From: Pseudoalteromonas rubra
Lineage (GTDB): Bacteria > Pseudomonadota > Gammaproteobacteria > Enterobacterales > Alteromonadaceae
NCBI RefSeq assembly: GCF_005886805.2
Contig: NZ_CP045429.1
Span: 3,008,501-3,072,500 of the forward strand
Reading direction: 5' to 3'
DNA length: 64,000 bases
Positions 34,287-44,017 of this stretch are shown one piece after another. Both the position numbers and the translations under genes were made by a program. The notes under the pieces are model-generated. The model saw only the letters and a program-made list of their open reading frames with translations, was not told the DNA's origin and did no database searches. Each line of letters starts with the position of its first letter. Within the stretch, counting starts at the first letter, position 1.

Positions 34287-35030
34287 TCAGGCAAATAGCC
34301 TTTCCAGCTGGTCACATAACTGAGACAGGTTCACGTGGTCATGCTCAACCGTCAGGTCTACATAGCCATCTCCACGAAAAGCTCTGTCGAGCTCAATCAG
34401 CACATGCGTGCGATGTGCTTCCGGCACAAAAGACAACTCAACTTCCTGAAGTCCGAACAAAGACGTATTCGCGGGACGGTATTCTATTTCCTGATAACAA
34501 CCAGATACTGATTGAAAATTTGACGCTTTCAGATAACCGCGCTCAACATCTGCTTTAATCATTCGAAAGCCGAGTTTCTCCATTGCCATTAAGCAGTTTT
34601 TAACAGCTTCATTTGGATATATATGCAACAGATCTTTGTCACTCGGGTCTAAAGCCAGGTCGATATCCAATCCGGTTTCCAACCACACATAACTATGGTT
34701 ATACGGTGCATTGATTTCGGTAATCGGAGTTTCTGAATGCAATCTGGCCTCAAACGGGATCACTTTCTTTTCACCCGGTGCTATGGTGAATTGGCTACCC
34801 ACACGCCACTTTTCAATGACCTGATTTGCGTAGTACTCGCCATTGTCTCCTTCAACCTTGACTTTCGTCATCAGCGCTAACTCTAAACCGCTTATTTCTT
34901 GTTCCACATCGCCACCCACAACAACGATCTGCGCCTGAAATTTCTGGCCCGGATGCAGGTGTTCTGTTTCTAAAATTGTATCTACTTTCGCGGCACCAAT
35001 ACCTACGGATGCCAAGAGCTTTTTAAACAT
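34287..35030 (-). CDS. Spo0M-like (SpoOM) family protein
   Basis: A 247-residue protein of the Spo0M family, with arrestin-like folds; Bacillus Spo0M is a sporulation-control gene, but Gram-negative members have unknown roles. Family features are the N-terminal MFKKLLASVGIGAAKVDT, the LHPGQKFQAQIVVVGG strand pair, the PYNHSYVWLETGLDIDLALDPSDKD segment, and FRGDGYVDLTVEHDHV near the end. No signal peptide is seen. It is a single gene, divergent from the antiporter. Confidence 0.9.
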   Translation of the reverse strand: MFKKLLASVGIGAAKVDTILETEHLHPGQKFQAQIVVVGGDVEQEISGLELALMTKVKVEGDNGEYYANQVIEKWRVGSQFTIAPGEKKVIPFEARLHSETPITEINAPYNHSYVWLETGLDIDLALDPSDKDLLHIYPNEAVKNCLMAMEKLGFRMIKADVERGYLKASNFQSVSGCYQEIEYRPANTSLFGLQEVELSFVPEAHRTHVLIELDRAFRGDGYVDLTVEHDHVNLSQLCDQLERLFA

Positions 35031-35244
35031 CTTATCTCCTCTCGAGGATGTCCCCTTATCCGCATCTTAACCACATTTTTTCTGGTTTGTCAGCGAAAAT
35101 TTATAGTGATCAGCCAAATAGTTGGAGATAAACCTTATTACTAGCATCATACAGCACTTACTATTCACTAAAGCGGCCAAATTTTCATTTATATATCAGT
35201 TTGTTTTGTTACACTGCTAACACCTTCGACTTGACTGAATCACT

Positions 35245-36816
35245 ATGGAATTACTGTACTTTGCCGTTGCCTTTGCCTGTGGCTTTTCTGTCTACCAACT
35301 TAAACTCCCGCCTTTAATTGGCTTTTTGCTGGCGGGTTTTGTGCTCAATCTGTTAGGCCACAGCAGTACCGACTTACTCACCCAACTAGCCGATTTGGGT
35401 GTCACACTATTACTGTTCAGTATTGGTCTAAAATTGAAGGTCTCGAATCTTATTAAACCTCAGGTTTGGGCACCCGCCAGTTTACACTTGGTGACCAGCA
35501 TTGCTTTTTTCGCCTCCTTGCTGCTGATGCTGGGTGCGTTTGGCTTGCCTTTATTCGTTGACTTGTCGTGGCAAAGTGCCTGCCTGGTAGGATTTGCGTT
35601 CAGTTTCTCCAGCACCGTTTTTGCTGTTAAAGTACTGGAAGAACGAGGCGAGATGGCCAGTCTGCATGGTAAAATTTCCATCGGGATCCTGGTTATGCAG
35701 GATATCTTTGCTGTGATCTTCCTCGCTATCAGCACAGGAAAGTCTCCCAATGTATGGGCGCTTGCTCTGCTGGTTGGTTTGCCATTGTTGCGACCGCTGC
35801 TATTTTGGATACTCAACCGCTCAAAACACGGCGAATTATTACCCTTATTCGGATTCTTCTTTGCACTGGTGCTCGGTTACCACGGATTCGAGTTAGCAGG
35901 TCTAAAAGGGGATTTAGGTGCCCTGATCATAGGCATGTTGTTCGCACCGCATAAAAAAGCAGGTGAACTCTCCAAAGCTCTGCTCAATGTCAAAGATATC
36001 TTGTTAGTCGGCTTTTTCCTCAACATTGGCCTGAATGCCAATATCTCGCTCGAAGCTGTGCTGATTGCCGTATTACTTGCCGTTGTGTTACCAGTTAAAG
36101 TCTTTATTTATTATCTGTATACCAATATGTTCAGACTACGTGCCCGGACATCGCTACTCAGCGCATTTACACTGTCAAACTACAGTGAATTTGGCCTGAT
36201 CGTGTGTGCTGTAGCAGCCAGCAGTGGCATGATCACCGCCGACTGGTTGGCAGTGGTTGCACTGGCAGTTTCAGTGACGTTTGTGCTCGCAACACCGCTC
36301 AATAAGAAGGCAAACGAAATTTATGTGAAGCTGGAACCCCTGCTGGTTAAGTTTGAGAGTGATAAGCGACTAGAAGAAGAATTACCAGTTAATCTGACCG
36401 ACACGCGTATAGTGATCTTTGGCATGGGACGTATTGGTACAGGTGCTTATGAGACCATTCATGCCTCCTATCCGGGCTCAGTCGCTGGTGTAGATATCAA
36501 ACCTGAGGTGGTAGAAAAACACATCAGCCTGGAGCGCCGCGTACTGCTGGCCGATGCAACTGACCCAGATTTCTGGCAACGCGTAAATCACTCTAATGTA
36601 GCAATGGTTATGTTGGCAATGCCCAAGCATATGCAAAATATTTACGCGCTGGAGCAGCTAAAAGCGTCAGGCTTTTCAGGTCAGGTTACCGCTATCGCCA
36701 ACTATCCGGATCAACAAAAAGAACTTGAAGATTTGGGTGTACATTCAACTTATAACTTCTATCTGGAGGCCGGTAGCGGCTTCGCAGAACACGTTAAAGA
36801 AAAATTATTTTCATAG
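35245..36816 (+). CDS. CPA2-family monovalent cation:proton antiporter (KefB/YbaL-like)
   Basis: A 523-residue inner-membrane protein. About 12 hydrophobic helices cover residues 1-370 with the CPA2 pattern (PPLIGFLLAGFVLN, FSSTVFAVKVLEERGEM). A cytoplasmic RCK N domain follows from about 388, with a dinucleotide-binding GMGRIGTGAYETIH motif. It resembles Kef-type glutathione-gated K+ efflux systems and YbaL, but no KefF/KefG ancillary gene is adjacent. The ion specificity is not readable from sequence. Confidence 0.88.
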   Translation: MELLYFAVAFACGFSVYQLKLPPLIGFLLAGFVLNLLGHSSTDLLTQLADLGVTLLLFSIGLKLKVSNLIKPQVWAPASLHLVTSIAFFASLLLMLGAFGLPLFVDLSWQSACLVGFAFSFSSTVFAVKVLEERGEMASLHGKISIGILVMQDIFAVIFLAISTGKSPNVWALALLVGLPLLRPLLFWILNRSKHGELLPLFGFFFALVLGYHGFELAGLKGDLGALIIGMLFAPHKKAGELSKALLNVKDILLVGFFLNIGLNANISLEAVLIAVLLAVVLPVKVFIYYLYTNMFRLRARTSLLSAFTLSNYSEFGLIVCAVAASSGMITADWLAVVALAVSVTFVLATPLNKKANEIYVKLEPLLVKFESDKRLEEELPVNLTDTRIVIFGMGRIGTGAYETIHASYPGSVAGVDIKPEVVEKHISLERRVLLADATDPDFWQRVNHSNVAMVMLAMPKHMQNIYALEQLKASGFSGQVTAIANYPDQQKELEDLGVHSTYNFYLEAGSGFAEHVKEKLFS

Positions 36817-36823
36817 ACTAAAA

Positions 36824-36863
36824 AATAATTCTCAGTATCGATAGGGGTACTGAGAATTATTTC
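36824..36863. terminator. Hairpin after the antiporter gene
   Basis: A perfect 14-bp inverted repeat, AATAATTCTCAGTA (36824-36837) and TACTGAGAATTATT (36848-36861), begins 8 nt after the stop. The T run after it is short (TTCTAATT), so terminator strength is uncertain. Confidence 0.6.
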
Positions 36864-37049
36864 TAATTCCGCATCATATAGTTACATCTAGACGTCTAAA
36901 AATCAGGCACATAACTCTGACGGTTTTGTAACTCTACGATTTACAAAGCTTTACATCATCGTTGGTAATTGCCCCTCAATTCGAAGTACACTGAGCTCAG
37001 TAGGTTAGTTGCACTAATCTATTTTCTCAATTTAAATCTTATACTTATA

Positions 37050-37076
37050 CCCCTCAATCAGGAACATTGAGTGGGG
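37050..37076 (+). promoter_or_regulatory. Hairpin just upstream of the small unknown gene
   Basis: CTCAAT (37053-37058) pairs with ATTGAG (37066-37071), extended by CCC/GGG past a one-base bulge. It ends 24 nt before the start codon at 37101, close to the ribosome-binding site. It may shape translation of the next gene. It is not T-rich, so it is not a terminator. Confidence 0.35.
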
Positions 37077-37100
37077 ACCATATTATTCGAGAGGGCAAGC

Positions 37101-37385
37101 ATGTTAAAAAATAAATCGGCTTCTTACTTTCCTGCAGCGGTGGATGATGCAAATGCAGGCCCGCTCGCAAAATTGCAAGCGCAATTGGATGCTATTCAAG
37201 ATTCAGGAATGACAGCGTTGACAATTAGGGACATTCTTTTTCACAAAATGCTGGACATGCATGCAGTCCCTAAAGAACACTTTTTACGCGATCAGGCAAC
37301 CCCTGACAGATTAGACGACCCAGCGATTATTGAGCAACTAAACGCACTGGGATTCTATCGCACCTCGCCAGGTCAGGTGCACTAA
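37101..37385 (+). CDS. Small hypothetical protein, about 94 aa
   Basis: Not recognised. ATG 37101 follows a GAGAGGG ribosome site at 6 bases, and the product has 94 residues starting MLKNKS. It is moderately acidic, with a probable helix around residues 25-55 (GPLAKLQAQLDAIQDS...IRDILFHKMLDMH), no signal peptide and no cysteine. It is a single-gene unit with a 5' hairpin. It may be a stress-induced or regulatory protein, but nothing in the sequence shows that. Confidence 0.6.
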   Translation: MLKNKSASYFPAAVDDANAGPLAKLQAQLDAIQDSGMTALTIRDILFHKMLDMHAVPKEHFLRDQATPDRLDDPAIIEQLNALGFYRTSPGQVH

Positions 37386-37441
37386 GTTTCAATTTATGGG
37401 AGCCTACTCTCCCTTATAGGCTGGCAATGCCCGTCGCCAGC

Positions 37442-38419
37442 CTATTTCTCTTCTTTCACGCCACCACGTACTTTCTTTGGCAACAAGCTAAACCACGCTT
37501 CTCGCAGCGGCTTCAGATATATGGCACTTAAGCTATCATGACCTGCGTCGTAGCGACCTACGCCGATTTCAATGTTGGTCACTGCTGATGCACGGATCAA
37601 AGTTCGCCCCATTCTGTCCCAGATGGCCAGTGCCGAACCCAGATTAGTATCAAAATGAGCCGGATCAGCACTATGATGGATCTGATGTTGTGCCGGGCTG
37701 ATAAACCAGTTTTCTACCTTGTCTCCCCAACTGAACCAGATGTGTGAATGCCTCAGATTCGAGCCAAAAATATTGAATAGAAAGACAAAAGCATTCGCAC
37801 CTAAGATATCAAACATGCTCAACGTCGTACCGAAGACAAAATAGCCCAAACCAACCACAATCCCCTGCGTCAGAGCCATCCGGCATGCATATAAGTAACT
37901 TTCAACCGGATGAGAGCGGTAAATAGTGAATGGAGTCAGCACTTTTGCAGAATGATGCACCTTATGAAACTCCCAAAGAAATGGGATTTTATGTAACGCA
38001 AGATGCAACAGGTAACGCGTAAAGTCATCGACCAGAAACAACATCAGTGTAAACAGAAAAATCACCACTGAATCATGCCAGGCCAAATGCAATGGTGCAC
38101 CAAATAACCACTCAAGACCATCAGAGACTGCAATCGCAACCGGCACCATAGTTAATACGATAGGTGCAAAGGTCAGGGCTTTGATCAGTTTGTTGACGAC
38201 AAATAAGCCATAATCCAGCTTCGCACTGTCAGACAGCCACACATCACGTGGGAACAGAAACCCCAGGAAACCTTTAAGCGAGCGAGGGCCTTGTAGTTTG
38301 GTGTAAACCAAACCAGCCATCACCACTGCACTCAGCAGGTACAGCCAATAAATGCGTTTATTTGCATCCAGTAAATAACCGGGCAAAGATAACAAGCTTT
38401 GCCAGAGTGTTTCGATCAT
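37442..38419 (-). CDS. Sterol desaturase / fatty acid hydroxylase family membrane protein
   Basis: A 325-residue integral-membrane di-iron oxygenase of the fatty-acid-hydroxylase superfamily. Histidine clusters in the family pattern are seen: HLALH, HKVHH and the later HQIHH. Four or five hydrophobic segments lie before and between them. I start at ATG 38419; AGGAG is present but 12 bases upstream, so the start is not firm. It follows the TonB receptor gene in the same direction and is probably the last gene of the iron operon. The substrate is unknown. Confidence 0.85.
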   Translation of the reverse strand: MIETLWQSLLSLPGYLLDANKRIYWLYLLSAVVMAGLVYTKLQGPRSLKGFLGFLFPRDVWLSDSAKLDYGLFVVNKLIKALTFAPIVLTMVPVAIAVSDGLEWLFGAPLHLAWHDSVVIFLFTLMLFLVDDFTRYLLHLALHKIPFLWEFHKVHHSAKVLTPFTIYRSHPVESYLYACRMALTQGIVVGLGYFVFGTTLSMFDILGANAFVFLFNIFGSNLRHSHIWFSWGDKVENWFISPAQHQIHHSADPAHFDTNLGSALAIWDRMGRTLIRASAVTNIEIGVGRYDAGHDSLSAIYLKPLREAWFSLLPKKVRGGVKEEK

Positions 38420-38527
38420 AAAGTGGACTGACTCCTGTAAAAAAGGCCACTGATGAGTGGCCCTGTTAGTATACATAATTATGTCAGATACACAGCAGAT
38501 TGTGCATCTGACATTGATTTATTCAGA

Positions 38528-40756
38528 TTAGAATGAGTACTTATAACCCAATGTAAACTGGCGAGGTTTGCCTGGTCGAGCCCCATAAGGACGACGACTT
38601 ACAATCTTGGTCTCATCCAACAGGTTATCAACTTTAGCGTAGACCTGACCATATTTGCCCAGCTCATAGACCGCTGACAGATCAACGGTTGTGATCGCTG
38701 ACACCTCTTTGCCTTCAAGCACCAGATCATAGCTACCATTTGGCGCATTTGGATCTGTGCTGCTATCCCAGCTTCGTCCAGCCGCTTCAGACATAGAGCC
38801 AACATACTTGACAGCAAGCGATACACGCCAGTCCGGAGCCGACACACCAATGTTAAAGCTGGCCTGATGCTCGGGCAGGTATGGCAGCTCGTCACCACTT
38901 TTCACATGACCCCATTGGGCAAAATTAGTGTATCGATCGTTTTTGAATTCACCTTTGGTATAGGTGTAAACAAACCCGTAAGGAATATCAATTTGCAGGT
39001 TTAGAGGGTAACGTTGACTAAACTGGGCTTCCAGACCATATACATGTGCCTCACCGCCGTTGAACTCTTTGCCGACTTCCAACGCACCACAGTTAGACTG
39101 ACCACAGCTTTCTTTCAAATTACTGTAATCATTGAAAAAGCTCACTACTTCAAGCTGCGTTACCCCATCATTAAAACGGCCGCCGAATTCATAGTTGGTG
39201 CTCTTCTCGATTTCGATGTCAACCGATTGCTGCGGCGACGCTGGAGAGAAACCCTGATGAACGCCAAACAAAATACCGGAGTCTTCCGACAACTGATAGA
39301 AGCCACTCATACCCGGTAACCAGATCCGTGTGGTTTTGTCCTGCCAGTCATCCGCATTAACAGTATCCTGATACGCCATGTCCATCAGCTCACCACGTAT
39401 ACCCACACCCAAAGTTAAGGCATCTATAGTGACCTTGTCCTCAAGGTAGACAGACCAGGCCTTGGTATTTTCAGTGTTTTGGGAGGTATAGACTTTATCT
39501 AAGCCCAGATTAAACGCACTGCCGTCTCTCATTCCGTAAGTTTCGTTGAAGTGCTTACGCTCTATTTCATCTTCATGAAAGCGAACACCAAACGATAAGG
39601 TATTGTCGTACCCTGCCAGCTTGAACTTGGCAGACCCGTCCACCTGGATCCCCTGCGAGAAGTACTCACGATCATTGGTGCCCATGGACAAGTAATTAGG
39701 ACGACCATTGTCAGCAATCGAGTCAGCCGTGCCACTGATCACCTGATACAAACGTTGATATTGCTCGTCTTCCGGATTTGCAAGGATCTCAGGTAAGGTC
39801 GCATCGGTGTTGGTCAACCCGTCCAGCTTTAACCAGGCGCGCTCATAATCATTGCGATAAACGCGTGATGTCAGACTCACATCCTGATATTTCAGATGGT
39901 GGGAGAACATTACCTGACTGTGCTTAGTATCCATGTTGTCAGGCTGAGACGCAGCATAACGCCGATATGGCGTGGCATCAAAGTCAGCATCAGTCAGACC
40001 CAGGTAGGTTTCATTAGATAGCTCGTCAGCATAGCTGAGCTTAAGTCCGAATGTGTGCTCGAACTCCCCTTGCTGCAGCTTATAATTGAACTTAGCCAGC
40101 AGGTCATTTTTCTCAAATCCGGTATCTGCACCCCCATCAAGGTCTTTAAAGCCATCGGCTTGCAGATTCACCCCTTCAAGCAAAAATCCAACATTATTTA
40201 CCACAGACCCAAAATATGCGTGCGCTTTGGTGTAACCGTCACTGCCCGTGGCCAAATCAATCGCACCTTCAGAAAACTCAGGTACCGCACGAGTAACCAA
40301 ATTCAGTGCTCCAGCCACAGATTGCGGTCCATGTTTGATAGCTGCTGGGCCTTTAAAGACCTCAACGGCTGTCATCCGGGTTGTCACAGGGAAATAATAA
40401 GCAGCAGGGGCAGAGTAAGGTGCCGGGCCAATCAATACACCATCTTCCATAATGGTTATTTTTTTGCTTCGTTCTGGTGTTACACCACGAAAGCCGATGT
40501 TCGGACGCAGGCCATAGCCATCTTCCTCACGGATATTCACACCCGGTACTGATGCTAATATACGATGGATGTCATCGTACTCAAACTCCGCCAGCTGCTC
40601 TTCACTCAACAACGTCGCAGAGCCCGCTTCTGTGCGAAGTTTATCGTAATGACTCAGGATTTGAATGTGTTCCATGTCGTCATTGTTTGCATCACTGTTT
40701 GCCAATACCTGAGGCGCTGCCAGCGCAACCGCCATAGCCAACACAGATCTTTTCAT
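38528..40756 (-). CDS. FecA-like TonB-dependent outer-membrane receptor
   Basis: A 742-residue outer-membrane receptor. The signal peptide ends at about residue 19 (VLA). The plug domain resembles FecA: GLRPNIGFRGVTPERSKKITIMEDG, then GPAPYSAPAAYYFPV and GPQSVAGALNLVTR. The barrel ends in FTLGYKYSF, the usual aromatic C terminus. ATG 40756 lies 6 bases after AAAGGA and 10 bases after the imelysin stop. No FecI/FecR pair is adjacent. The ligand is unknown; iron-chelate uptake is inferred from the partner genes. Confidence 0.92.
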   Translation of the reverse strand: MKRSVLAMAVALAAPQVLANSDANNDDMEHIQILSHYDKLRTEAGSATLLSEEQLAEFEYDDIHRILASVPGVNIREEDGYGLRPNIGFRGVTPERSKKITIMEDGVLIGPAPYSAPAAYYFPVTTRMTAVEVFKGPAAIKHGPQSVAGALNLVTRAVPEFSEGAIDLATGSDGYTKAHAYFGSVVNNVGFLLEGVNLQADGFKDLDGGADTGFEKNDLLAKFNYKLQQGEFEHTFGLKLSYADELSNETYLGLTDADFDATPYRRYAASQPDNMDTKHSQVMFSHHLKYQDVSLTSRVYRNDYERAWLKLDGLTNTDATLPEILANPEDEQYQRLYQVISGTADSIADNGRPNYLSMGTNDREYFSQGIQVDGSAKFKLAGYDNTLSFGVRFHEDEIERKHFNETYGMRDGSAFNLGLDKVYTSQNTENTKAWSVYLEDKVTIDALTLGVGIRGELMDMAYQDTVNADDWQDKTTRIWLPGMSGFYQLSEDSGILFGVHQGFSPASPQQSVDIEIEKSTNYEFGGRFNDGVTQLEVVSFFNDYSNLKESCGQSNCGALEVGKEFNGGEAHVYGLEAQFSQRYPLNLQIDIPYGFVYTYTKGEFKNDRYTNFAQWGHVKSGDELPYLPEHQASFNIGVSAPDWRVSLAVKYVGSMSEAAGRSWDSSTDPNAPNGSYDLVLEGKEVSAITTVDLSAVYELGKYGQVYAKVDNLLDETKIVSRRPYGARPGKPRQFTLGYKYSF

Positions 40757-40766
40757 CATGGGTCCT

Positions 40767-42041
40767 TTAGTCATTATCACCTGCCGATGTTTTAGGAAGT
40801 TCCAGCGCCAACTTTTGAATAAAGTCGTTTTTAAGCTCATCAGTAACGTCTTTGACCTTAGCATGGGTGTTTGTCACACCTGCGGTGTCTTCATCCAATG
40901 CTTGCTGTAAGCTACCATTCAGTGCATCTGTCGCCGCTTTTGCATCTGCAATACCCTGCAACATCACTTCTTTGGTCTGACTGGCATCTTGTTCGTCAAG
41001 GAAATCATCAAAGCCTGTGGTGTCTTCACTGTCTGTGCCCTGACCAAGGAAGATTTGCTCAAATGCCGCGATATTGGCCTGGATATTTTCTATTGAATGC
41101 TCAGCAAAGCGCGATTCTACCGCCTGAGGACACACTTCAGTACCGCATTGGTTAGCAAATAAACCCAGCGGTGTTGCTAGTTTATAGTCCTTGAGCTCTT
41201 CGGTCATATAAAAGAGCGCATCGGAAATAAGGTTAACCGCCTCAGTGACTGTGGTAAATTCACTACCGGACTCACCCGCATTCTTTAGCTTAGCGGCGTA
41301 GCCTTGTTCGCCCGCCCATTCAAACATTAGTCGCTCTGACGTTGCTTTCAGATCAGTGGACACCTCAACGGCATACTGGCAACGCATGACACGGCGTTGT
41401 TGGTCTTCGAGCGTATTCCATTGGGCTAGAATTTCACCACTGGCTGCCGCAGAGCAACTGTGGTCAAGCTCGTTGTTAAACAATAAATACTCAAGAGCGT
41501 CTAAGCCACGACGCTTATCACTACGCTTGCTGATATCGTAAGGGACACCATTAATTTCGCCCTCAGCAAAATAGGCCACATCCTGATCAACGTTACAATA
41601 ATTGGTATCTGGCCAGGAGTAGATGTCTTTACGCAGTGCTTTGTCGTCTGCCAGCAATGGGCCAACGATCATCAATTCAGCATGCTGCCAGCTAACCATC
41701 GCCTCTTTCCAGCTATTTTGTGCAGCAAGTAATGCTTCATCACGCGCTGTTTTCGCAGCATCGTCCTGCAAGGTCGGATCAAATGCCGTTTCCAGGTCAC
41801 AATACGCTTTAATCACAGCGGTTTGTCCACTTGCTTTGTCAGCAAATTGCTGGAACGTGGGGGTAAAAACGTTGTCGGTTAGGTTCGCTACGAGCTTTTT
41901 CTGATCGAACGTTGTTGGCTCTACCACCGGGGTACCCTGATTGTATCCTGGACCCGCAGAGCTGGACGTGCTTTCACCACATCCGCTTAATGCCAAACCA
42001 ATGGCCGTTGCCAGTAAGATAGGTCTGGTTTGTCTTCTCAT
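40767..42041 (-). CDS. Imelysin-family lipoprotein (IrpA-like)
   Basis: A 424-residue predicted lipoprotein: the lipobox ALSGC gives Cys21. The imelysin (peptidase M75, IrpA-like) fold is shown by DALEYLLFNNE, QNSWKEAMVSWQHAE and paired helical repeats over about 45-420. Members are iron-regulated and many lack peptidase activity; they are thought to help iron uptake. ATG 42041, with GAGG 6 bases before it, is preferred to the TTG at 42053. It lies between the DUF4856 gene and the TonB receptor. Confidence 0.9.
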   Translation of the reverse strand: MRRQTRPILLATAIGLALSGCGESTSSSAGPGYNQGTPVVEPTTFDQKKLVANLTDNVFTPTFQQFADKASGQTAVIKAYCDLETAFDPTLQDDAAKTARDEALLAAQNSWKEAMVSWQHAELMIVGPLLADDKALRKDIYSWPDTNYCNVDQDVAYFAEGEINGVPYDISKRSDKRRGLDALEYLLFNNELDHSCSAAASGEILAQWNTLEDQQRRVMRCQYAVEVSTDLKATSERLMFEWAGEQGYAAKLKNAGESGSEFTTVTEAVNLISDALFYMTEELKDYKLATPLGLFANQCGTEVCPQAVESRFAEHSIENIQANIAAFEQIFLGQGTDSEDTTGFDDFLDEQDASQTKEVMLQGIADAKAATDALNGSLQQALDEDTAGVTNTHAKVKDVTDELKNDFIQKLALELPKTSAGDND

Positions 42042-42126
42042 TATTTGCCTCAAATGAATAGTCTAGATACGCAAAAGGCTAGCAAAACACGCTAACCTTT
42101 TGACAGTTCAAAGAATGGTTTATAAC

Positions 42127-43932
42127 TTACCAGTTAGCAACATTCTCTGCATCAAAGCCGTATACTTCCTGAAGGATGTCACGTGCCTGACCCAGCTTCT
42201 CAATGTAAGCATCTACGTCATTTGGTTCGATCGCTGGCTGCGTGCCCATCAGGTCATGCATTTGCTCGAATTTACCGACATTACCTTCTGCATAGAACGG
42301 TGAGAAACGGTTGAACTGGAAGTTCAGTGCAAAGCCTTTCATTTCTGACCAATGCTTAGCGAGTGTAGCGAAATCTGATGCTTTGTACTCACCGCCATTT
42401 ACGCCTTCTTTCAGCGCTTCCAGGTCTTTAGTTGTGTCATTGATATAATGCACAACTGTTGCTGCAATGGCTTTTTCCCATGCCATCAGTGCATCTTTCG
42501 CATGGCCTTTCAGTTCATCCATTTGCGCTTCACTAAGCGCGCCTTCAGTTGCGTTAATCAACTTACGACCATTGTAGAACGCTTCAAATGCGTCTTTAGT
42601 CAGGTCAGTTGGATTTGCATTATCGACAGTACCACGGTCACGCTTAGCTGCGTTGGTCGAGTTACCAAAGTTATACTCTGAGTTAAAGTCAATTTTGCCA
42701 TCAGCATTAGCATCGTTGTAACCAGCGCTGAAGCCGTCACGTCCGCCTTTACCTGCAATCTCGTCATCAGAATAGCTCATGTAGTTACGCGCTGCACCGA
42801 AGTAGCCGAAACCTTCATCCCACTGGTGCTCAAGGTTAGTGTAAGTTTTACCTTCAACGGCAACCGTGTTATCAGTCTGCAGACCTTTGCCTTCTGTGTC
42901 ATAGTCCAGATAATCGTCCGCTGACTGAGAGAAAGCCACGGCACCGTATAGGAACTTTTGGATCAACTGATTAAGGTCAACACCTGTTTCAGTCACATAG
43001 ATGGTGTCGATCTCTTCACCACCAGGTGCGGTTGCATTACCTGTAATCGCACGATCAGCTAACTGATCAAACAATTGTTTTACAAATAGCTCAGGAATTG
43101 GGGTCTCACCGTCTGCTGCGATGGCTGTCCAGCCAGCGAAGCTGCCATCTTCAGTCCAATCTTTGTACTGACCTTTTGCATCATTACCAGCGACTTTTCC
43201 ACTCAGGTTTTTGTGAGAAGATGAAATATCAGTCAAAGTAGTCTGTGCCGCAGGGTCTGTCACCACAGTAAGAGCACGATCCTCCCAGATGCTGTTATAG
43301 TCCTCTTCAGATACGGCATAAAACTTGTTTAGCTCAGTAAGTAGCGTTTCTTTTGTTGCATTTGCGCCTTGTGCGTCCGTAACGAACTGAGCGCTGCCAA
43401 TGTAATTGAACAACTCTTTGATTAACACGTGACGTGCAATCTGGCCTGAGTAAGCAACACTGGATTCACCTTCTGCAAAACGGCTGATGAAATCATAGTC
43501 CATTTCGTCCAGTACTTTAAACTTAACCTGGAATTCTTCCGTGTTTTCACCGTCATTAACGGTAACCGTAACCGTCACTTCCTGCTCTAATTCATAGTTC
43601 AGGTGTTCACCGGCTTTTAATCTTAAAACGCCTTCAACAACTTCAAAACGCGAGTCAGACACTTCAAAAGTGTGGCTGTCATCGTCGCTGTCAGTTACAA
43701 CCAAAGTACCTATCTCTACCGCAACCATATTTTCAGTCACAGTGACTTCAGTTGCGTCTGCATCCTTACTTTCCAGTGTTAATGCTGTAGGTGCTTCGTT
43801 CGAAGGTGTGGTAGGTGTGGTCGGATCTGGCGTCTCAACGTTATTGTCATTTGAGCTTGAACCACCGCATGCGGTCAAACCTAAAGTAGCAACTAAAATA
43901 GAAGTAGCAAGCAGAGATTTTTTGAAAATCAT
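42127..43932 (-). CDS. DUF4856 lipoprotein with cadherin-like N-terminal domain
   Basis: A 601-residue lipoprotein (LTAC lipobox, Cys22) with a low-complexity Asn/Thr/Pro linker (about 25-48). A cadherin- or Ig-like repeat follows (about 48-145, with LVVTDSDDDSHTFEVSDSRFEV and YELEQEVTVTVTVNDGE). The rest is a large DUF4856 domain. DUF4856 proteins are commonly encoded next to imelysin and TonB receptor genes in marine gammaproteobacteria. It is the first gene of the unit, 85 nt before imelysin. The function is unknown; surface or periplasmic iron acquisition is inferred from context. Confidence 0.88.
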   Translation of the reverse strand: MIFKKSLLATSILVATLGLTACGGSSSNDNNVETPDPTTPTTPSNEAPTALTLESKDADATEVTVTENMVAVEIGTLVVTDSDDDSHTFEVSDSRFEVVEGVLRLKAGEHLNYELEQEVTVTVTVNDGENTEEFQVKFKVLDEMDYDFISRFAEGESSVAYSGQIARHVLIKELFNYIGSAQFVTDAQGANATKETLLTELNKFYAVSEEDYNSIWEDRALTVVTDPAAQTTLTDISSSHKNLSGKVAGNDAKGQYKDWTEDGSFAGWTAIAADGETPIPELFVKQLFDQLADRAITGNATAPGGEEIDTIYVTETGVDLNQLIQKFLYGAVAFSQSADDYLDYDTEGKGLQTDNTVAVEGKTYTNLEHQWDEGFGYFGAARNYMSYSDDEIAGKGGRDGFSAGYNDANADGKIDFNSEYNFGNSTNAAKRDRGTVDNANPTDLTKDAFEAFYNGRKLINATEGALSEAQMDELKGHAKDALMAWEKAIAATVVHYINDTTKDLEALKEGVNGGEYKASDFATLAKHWSEMKGFALNFQFNRFSPFYAEGNVGKFEQMHDLMGTQPAIEPNDVDAYIEKLGQARDILQEVYGFDAENVANW

Positions 43933-43996
43933 TGAGCATTCCTTAATAAAGCAATGTTAAAAATTATTCTTAGTCGCGTTAAGTATACACCGCTTT

Positions 43997-44017
43997 AAAT
44001 AGCAATCAATTCTATTT
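43997..44017. promoter_or_regulatory. Fur-box-like site upstream of the DUF4856 operon
   Basis: AAATAG (43997-44002) and CTATTT (44012-44017) are perfect outer arms of a 21-base palindromic sequence, with an AATCAAT-type core. I count about 12 of 18 matches to the Fur 19-mer. It lies 65-85 bases upstream of the start codon, a repressor position. The match is imperfect, so this is a candidate. Confidence 0.4.

Noticed and set aside
36890..36897. A perfect met-box AGACGTCT in the gap before the small unknown gene.
   Set aside because: MetJ needs at least two tandem boxes. The flanking 8-mers match only about 5 and 4 of 8 positions, and no methionine gene is nearby.
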